64,000 nt of DNA from Proteles cristata cristata (taxonomy: Eukaryota; Chordata; Mammalia; Carnivora; Hyaenidae): the NCBI GenBank assembly GCA_017311185.1, contig JAESUZ010000343.1, positions 372,001 to 436,000 of the forward strand, read 5' to 3'. A program made the translations under genes and the position numbers. Shown here one piece after another: positions 58,431 to 64,000 of this stretch (positions are counted from its first letter, which is position 1; each line of letters begins with the position of its first letter). Under the pieces are notes generated by a model. The model was given only the letters and a program-made list of their open reading frames with translations, was not told the origin of the DNA and made no database searches.

Positions 58431-58640
58431 TTTTAATGTTTTATTTATTTCTAGGAGAGAGAGAGAGACAGCGTGAGCAGGGGAGGGTCAGAGAGAGAGG
58501 GAGTCACAGACTGAAACAGGCTCCAGGCTCTGGGCTGGCAGTCAGCACAGAGCCCGACGCGGGGCTCGAACCCACGAACCCCGAGATCGTGACCTGAGCG
58601 AAAGTCGGACGCTTAACCGACTAAGCCACCCAGGCTCCCC
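58431..58640 (-). mobile_element. CanSINE, diagnostic-variant subfamily
   Basis: Full length with little divergence. It carries the same linked variants as the copies at 15805 and 45371. Flanked by AAGTTTTTTTT-like runs, so the target-site duplication merges with the T tract. Confidence 0.95.
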
Positions 58641-60479
58641 AAGTTTTTTTTTTTTTTTTAACAAAAGGCACTTTAGGGATGAAAATGAATTACTTCAATA
58701 AGAATGTATTCAGTGTCTAGGCATCTCTATCTCCCTCTCTTTATCTCTCTTTCTCATCTACCTATCTATGTACATACACAGGCTTTCAACAATATAATTC
58801 ACATGGAATACACAGCACATATTTAAAAAGTGTACAGTCTGATGACTTTGGAAATATGTATACACTCACAAAACCTTCACTACAGTAAAAGTAGTGAGCG
58901 TAGGTGTCACCCTCAAGAGCTTCCTCATGCCTGTGTATAATACCTCTTTCCTGTTCCCTTGGTATCACCAGACAACCATTGATTCGCTTTCTGTCTCTCT
59001 AGATTATTTTGTGTTTTTAGCATTTTGTGTAAGTGGAATACACAATACGGACCCTTTTTTGTCTGGCTTATTTTACTCTGAGCGGCTGTTTTAAGTTTCA
59101 CGCATGCTGTTGTTCATTCTTTTTCATTCTGAGCAGTATTCAGTCGGATGGTTACACTGTCGTTTGTTTACCCCTGGTGTTCATTTGGATTGTTTCCAAA
59201 TTGAGGCTATTACAATAAAGCTGTTATGAGCAGATTTATTCAAGTATTTGTGTGGATGCTTTCATGGTGCTTAGAATAAAATGGACAGGCATAAAATGGC
59301 CGGGTCAGATGGTAGGTATATGTTTATCTTTTTAAGAAACTACACACTGTTTTCCAAAGTGGCTGTACCATTTTCCATCCATGCGTGAGGCCTGCTCATG
59401 GTCAAGTTTTAGACATTTTATAGTTTTAGGAACTATCACTTTAATTTCTTTGTATTTCTCTACTGATTACAGATGTTGAGCAGATTTTTATAGATTTATT
59501 TGCTACCGATGTATCTTCTTGGCTGAAGTGTCTATTCAAATCTTCCATAAGTTCTTTCTTGGTTTGTTTGATTTCTTCCTGTGAGCTTTATGTGTTCTTA
59601 ATATATTGTGGTTCAAATCCTTGATCACATAGGAGATTTCCAAATCTTGTCTTGAAGTCTGTGACTTATTTTTTTCATCCACTTAAAAGTGTCTTTCTAA
59701 AAGTAACAGTTCTTAATTTTGATGATGTCTGATTTATTGTTTTTTTTTTTTTTAAAGAATTATGATTTGGGCGTTGTATCTAAGAAACCTGTGCCAAACC
59801 CATGGTCACACTGATCTTTCTCCTATGTTTTCCACCAGATATTTTTTTTAGTTTTAGGATTTATATTTAAATTTATGATCCATTTTGAGTTAGTTTTTAT
59901 ATCTTATGTGAGGGAAGAATTGAAGGTTTGTTTCTTATTTGGCATATGAATATCTAATTGTTCCAGAATCATTTGTTGAAAAGACTAACTTTTCCCCGTA
60001 GAAATATCTTTGTACCTTGTTGAAATCAATTGAGTGCATGTGTGTGGGTCTATTTCTGGACTCTCCATTCTGTTCCAATGACCTATTTGTCTATTTTCAC
60101 AAAAATGGCACATTGTCTTGATTATGGCAGCATTATAATAAGTCTTGGAATCCAAAACTGTAAGTCCTCCAACTTTATTCTTTTTAAATTTGTCCAGCTA
60201 TTCTAGTTCTTTGCATTTCTGTGTGAATTTTAGAATCAGCTTCTAGATGGATATTACATAAATATTGTTCTGATATTTTGATTGTGATTGCATTGAATCT
60301 ATTGATTGCTTTTAGGGGGACTGACATTTTAATACTGAGTCTTGGGATGCAGGAACACAATACATCTCTCTTTTTACTTAAGACTGCATCCATTTCTCTC
60401 AACTTTTAAAATAGTTTTTGCTATAAAGAGCTTACACATCTTTTGTCATATTCATGTCTAAGTATTTCATATATTTTTT

Positions 60480-60681
60480 AAAAGTTTTAACGTTTACTCA
60501 GTTTTGAGAGACAGAGTGCAAGCGGAGGAGGAGCAGAGAGAGAGGGAGACACAGGATCTGAAGCAGGCTGCAGTCTCTGAGCTGTCAGCACAGAGCTCGA
60601 TGTGGGGCTTGAGCCCACTAACCATGAGATCATGACCTGAGTTGAAGTTGGATTCTTAACCTCCTGAACCACCTAGGCACC
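60480..60681 (-). mobile_element. CanSINE inserted in old L1
   Basis: Tail, AG region, cat-type body and head (GAACCACCTAGGCACCCC). TTTCATATATTTTTTAAA before and CTTCATATTTTAATGC after are the likely diverged duplications. Confidence 0.93.
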
Positions 60682-61155
60682 CCTTCATATTTTAATGCTA
60701 CTATAAATGATGTGTTTTAAGCTTCTAATTTCTGATTGTTTATAACTAATGTATATGGAAACACAATTGACTTTTGAATATTCAGCTTGTATCATGGAAA
60801 ATTAATTTATTTTTGGCATTAGTAGATATTTTGTAGATTCCAATGTAGATTTTCTACATTGAGGATTATGAAGTCTGTGACAAAAGCTAATTTTGTTTCT
60901 TCAAATCTAACATGAATGTCTTTCATTTCTTTTACTTGCCTTATTGGCTTAAACCTCCAGTGCAATGTTATGTAAAAGAAATGAGAACAGACATTCTTAA
61001 AAAGAAATACTCACCAGCAGTCTTTTGCTCATGAGTATGATGTTAGATACAGATTTTTCTTAAGCTATCCTTTATAAAATGGAGGAATTGCCCTTATATT
61101 ATTAAGTTGGTGAGATTGTGGATTCTAACAACTGCTTTCCCTGAATCTACTGAGT

Positions 61156-61186
61156 TCTTGGTGTGTGTGTGTGCATGTGTGTGTGT
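61156..61186. repeat. (GT)n microsatellite
   Basis: About 14 GT units with one GCAT interruption, inside the old L1. Confidence 0.9.
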
Positions 61187-62200
61187 TAGTATGGTGAGTT
61201 GCATTGATTTTCAAATATTAAGCTAACCTTGCATTTCTGGGATAAACTTTCCCTAATTATAATGTATTATCTGTCACTTTCAAATCTTGTTGAATTTGAT
61301 TTACTGAACTTTCGTTAAGAATATTTGCATCTTTTGGAATATTGTGTTTTACTCTTCCTGCAATGCATTTTTCTGGCCCAAATATCAAAATACTTCAGGC
61401 TCCACAGAATGAGTTAGAAAATTATTTCCTCTTTAATTTTCTAGCAGAAGGTGTATATAATTGGCATTATTTCTTCCTTAAATGTTTGGTAGAGTTCATC
61501 ATTGAAAACTCTTGGTCTGGGATTTTTTTTATGTAAAAGTTTTTAACTTAAATTTAAAATTATTAAAAACACATAGGCACATTTGTATTATATATTTATT
61601 TTTTGGCAAACCTTGGTAGTTCATATATTTTAAGGAATTTATCCATTCTATATAGTTGTAGATTTATTGACATAAAGTTATGCATTTGATTCCCTATCAG
61701 CTACCGAGTATCTGTAAAACCTGTATGATGTCACCTCTCTCACTAATGATATTGGTGACTCTCATATTCTTTGTTTTTTTCATTTGCCTGATTAATTTGG
61801 CTACAGATATATCAATTTTATGGATATTCTCAAAGAGCCAGAGACAGATTTTTATTCCATTGATTTTCTCTGTTGTCTATTTTCTATTTCATTGGTTTCT
61901 ACTGTGATTTTTATTATTTCCTTTCTTCCACTTACTTTGGGTTTCCTTTGCTCTTTCCTTAATACTTTTTTAAGATGGAAACAAGTTTATTTGAAACCTT
62001 TTTTTTACATATAGGCATTCTGTTTTATAAATTTCCTACTGGATAATGTAGCATTGCAATATATTAATATCCTGTGTTTTAATTTTCATTTCATTTCACT
62101 CAAAATGCTCTAATTTCCACTTTATATGTGGGGGGTGTGCTATTTTTCTATTACTGATTTCTTTTTTTTTCTTATTCTGTATTATAGCACAGTCAAAAGA

Positions 62201-62475
62201 CCTGTGGGCAAAAAGGGCCACACTGGAATTGCGACGAGTGACTTATATACTTTTAGTTAGTGAGGGTGAAGGATAGTGAGTGTAAGTCTCTAAAGAATTT
62301 GTACATGTGAAAAGCAACATCTCCAGGACTTTGGAGGGCTTGCTATTGTTAAGATATGATCGCTTTTAGTCTTTAATGAAACATCAATGATAAGGCAGCC
62401 CTGAGTTCCCTGAAAAATGTCATGCTCTGCCTTTCTCAAGAATTTATCAGTGGACTGCAAGTTGGAAGGAGACTT
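62201..62475. mobile_element. Unidentified ~275-bp insert in L1
   Basis: L1 similarity stops near AGTCAAAAGA (62191-62200) and resumes at AGTCAAGATA (62476-62485), which look like a diverged target-site duplication. The insert has no A tail. On minus it contains a TATA-like AAGTATATAAGTCAC about 40 bp from its end. It may be part of an LTR. Family not recognised. Confidence 0.45.
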
Positions 62476-63576
62476 AGTCAAGATACTTTGTGTGACCTGA
62501 ATCCTTTTAACTTCATTAAGACTTTTTTATGACCCAAATATGACCTATCATAGTAAATATTATCCCCCGTACCCTTGAAAAGAATATATATTTCGTCATT
62601 GTTGAGTGGAATGTTCTATAAATATCAGTTAGGCCAAGTAGGTTGACAGTATTATTTAAGTCTCCCACATCTTTACTGATTTTATGTCTACTGATGTCTG
62701 TCAGTTATTGAGAGAAGGATATAGAAATCTCAGAATATCATTGTGAATGTGTCTATTATGTTTATTTGGAATTCTCCCAGATACTGCTTGATAAATTGTA
62801 AAACTCTTTTATTAGATGTATAAACACTTAAGATTGCAAGGTCTTCTTGTTGAATTGACTCCTTTATCGTTATAAAATGGACTTCTTTTTCTTCTTGAAA
62901 TGGGCTTCTTTATGACAGGTCATGTCATTTTCTCTGAAATCTACTTTGATTTTAATGTATGACTGCCAGAGGTGAATTCTTTCAACATTTGTACGTCTAA
63001 AATGTCTTTATTTTACCTTCATTTGTGAGAGAGGTTGTTTCTGGGTATAAAATTCCAGGTTATTGGTTTTTTCTTTCATCACTTTAAAGATCTTGTTCCA
63101 CTGCCATCTGGTTTCATTTGATTCTGATGAGAAATCGACTGTCATGCTTGGTTTTTCCTCTGTACATAGTTTAATATGATGCTCACCCTTCTGGCTGCAT
63201 TTAAGATTTTATGTTTATCACTGCTTTTGAGCAATCTGAATATTATGTGCCCTAGTGACTTTTATCCATATTTTTTGTTTTGGGATTTGGTATGGGCTTT
63301 TTTTTTCACAGCTTTGGGGTTTTGTTTATTTGTCTTTATCTTTGTCTTTTTTTTTTTTTTAGCTTCATATACATATAGCTTTCATCAAATATGTAAGTTT
63401 CCAGCAATTTTTTTCTCAATTACTTTTTCTGCTTCTTACTTTTGAGAATTCCAATTACATGTTTATTACTCTACTTGAAGTTGTTCATCTTATTTGCTTT
63501 ATTTTAGATAGCTTCTACTTCTGTTTCTTCAAGTTTACTAATCTTTTCCTCAGTAAAGCTGAATCTTTATTTAGTA

Positions 63577-64000
63577 GAGTCCATTCTCATCATCCATGGA
63601 TTCTGTATTTGCAAGTTCATTAGTCACTAAAATTTATTTGTAACATCAAAATCAATTCTCATTGCACTTTCATGGTCATTCTTGGATACAAGCAGACACC
63701 AAAAAAACTTTGGCTTAGCAATGTACACATTCACACTGAGCTGGAATGATGCAAAATGCTGCCTTTGTGTTTCTGCTTTCATACTGTAAACACGTTTTTA
63801 TTCCCATTTCATTTAATGCCACACTTCCTACATTTTCTCACTTTTTGGTGATGCACCCAAAGAATAGTACTGAATTCAAATGCACCCAAGAATAGTACTG
63901 AAATGCTGTCCTGTGTTCCCAAGCACAAAATGGTTGTGATGTGCCTTACAGAGTAAATCTGTGATCGATGAGCTTCTTGCAGGCATGACATATCGTGCTG
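63577..64000 (+). mobile_element. Tigger (pogo-like) DNA transposon, 5' end, cut by window edge
   Basis: Begins after a TA (63575-63576) with GAGTCCATTCTCATCATCC, close to the Tigger terminal repeat (CAG...). The early transposase region is present from about 63890. STEMLSCVPKHKMVVMCLTE is in one frame, and after a +/-1 frameshift IDELLAGMTYRA is in another. These match the N-terminal DNA-binding (psq/HTH) domain of Tigger transposases. A tandem duplication (63851-63874 and 63880-63902) covers the expected start codon. Non-functional; the rest lies beyond the window. Confidence 0.82.

Larger units (their letters stand above)
58790..63574 (-). mobile_element. Long old L1 (about 4.3 kb of L1 sequence)
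   Basis: On minus, the order is 3' end (58790), ORF2 C-terminus (ACACTGTTTTCCAAAGTGGC at plus ~59345), RT region (~60000-61500), endonuclease region, and a 5' part near 63000-63570 (TCTGGGTATAAAATTCCAGG on plus). Heavy divergence and stops throughout. An L1M-type element. Interrupted by a SINE (60480-60681) and by an unidentified insert (62201-62475). It ends where a Tigger element begins. Confidence 0.8.

Overview
The window is non-coding nuclear DNA from a carnivoran mammal, most likely a cat (Felidae) or another feliform. The evidence is about 25 copies of the tRNA-derived CanSINE. Most carry the cat-type body, with a head like GGGGCGCCTGGGTGGCTCAG, an internal CTGTGCTGACAGCTCAGAGCC-like segment and an AAAATAAATAAA tail. 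Carnivoran LINE-1 3' ends that finish in CAATAAACTATTT-like sequence agree with this. No intact protein-coding gene, exon series or functional RNA gene could be supported. Every recognisable open frame is a fragment of a transposon or retroelement, or a low-complexity stretch. The window reads as intergenic or deep intronic DNA.

Layout. From 0 to 7.5 kb there are SINEs, an ancient MIR, three ERVL-MaLR-type LTRs, an ATCT microsatellite and a well preserved young L1 insertion (5745-7430) with a 5' inversion and an apparent 3' transduction. From 7.5 to 14 kb the DNA is mostly unannotated, with a second 5'-inverted L1, MIRs and a CA microsatellite. From 14 to 20 kb there is an L1, a SINE inserted next to it, two tandem SINEs at one target site, and an AT-rich array of palindromic units. 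From 20 to 31 kb there are single SINEs, an L2 interrupted by CT/CAT low-complexity DNA, a 24-bp-period minisatellite, older L1 and L2, and MIR. From 31 to 37 kb there are L1 fragments, an MST/MLT-like LTR and L2. From 37.4 to 40.3 kb there is a decayed class III (ERVL-like) provirus: an LTR, a possible primer-binding site, and a broken gag/pol remnant. From 40.7 to 58 kb there are many SINEs, a 30-bp SINE-head fragment, a 108-bp L1, a palindromic MITE, microsatellites and a U6 snRNA retrocopy. From 58.8 to 63.6 kb there is a long, old, minus-strand L1, broken by a SINE and by an unidentified insert of about 275 bp. From 63.58 kb to the window edge there is the 5' end of a Tigger (pogo-like) DNA transposon.

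No operon-like or multi-gene system is present. The most informative content is the record of retrotransposition. It includes two tailless retropseudogenes with target-site duplications (a U6 copy and a 30-bp SINE head), two twin-primed L1 insertions, one L1 with its own transduced flank and polyadenylation signal, and a CanSINE subfamily defined by linked variants. Family names were assigned by recognition of consensus features, not by a database search, so subfamily labels for the old LTRs, L2 and MIR are approximate.
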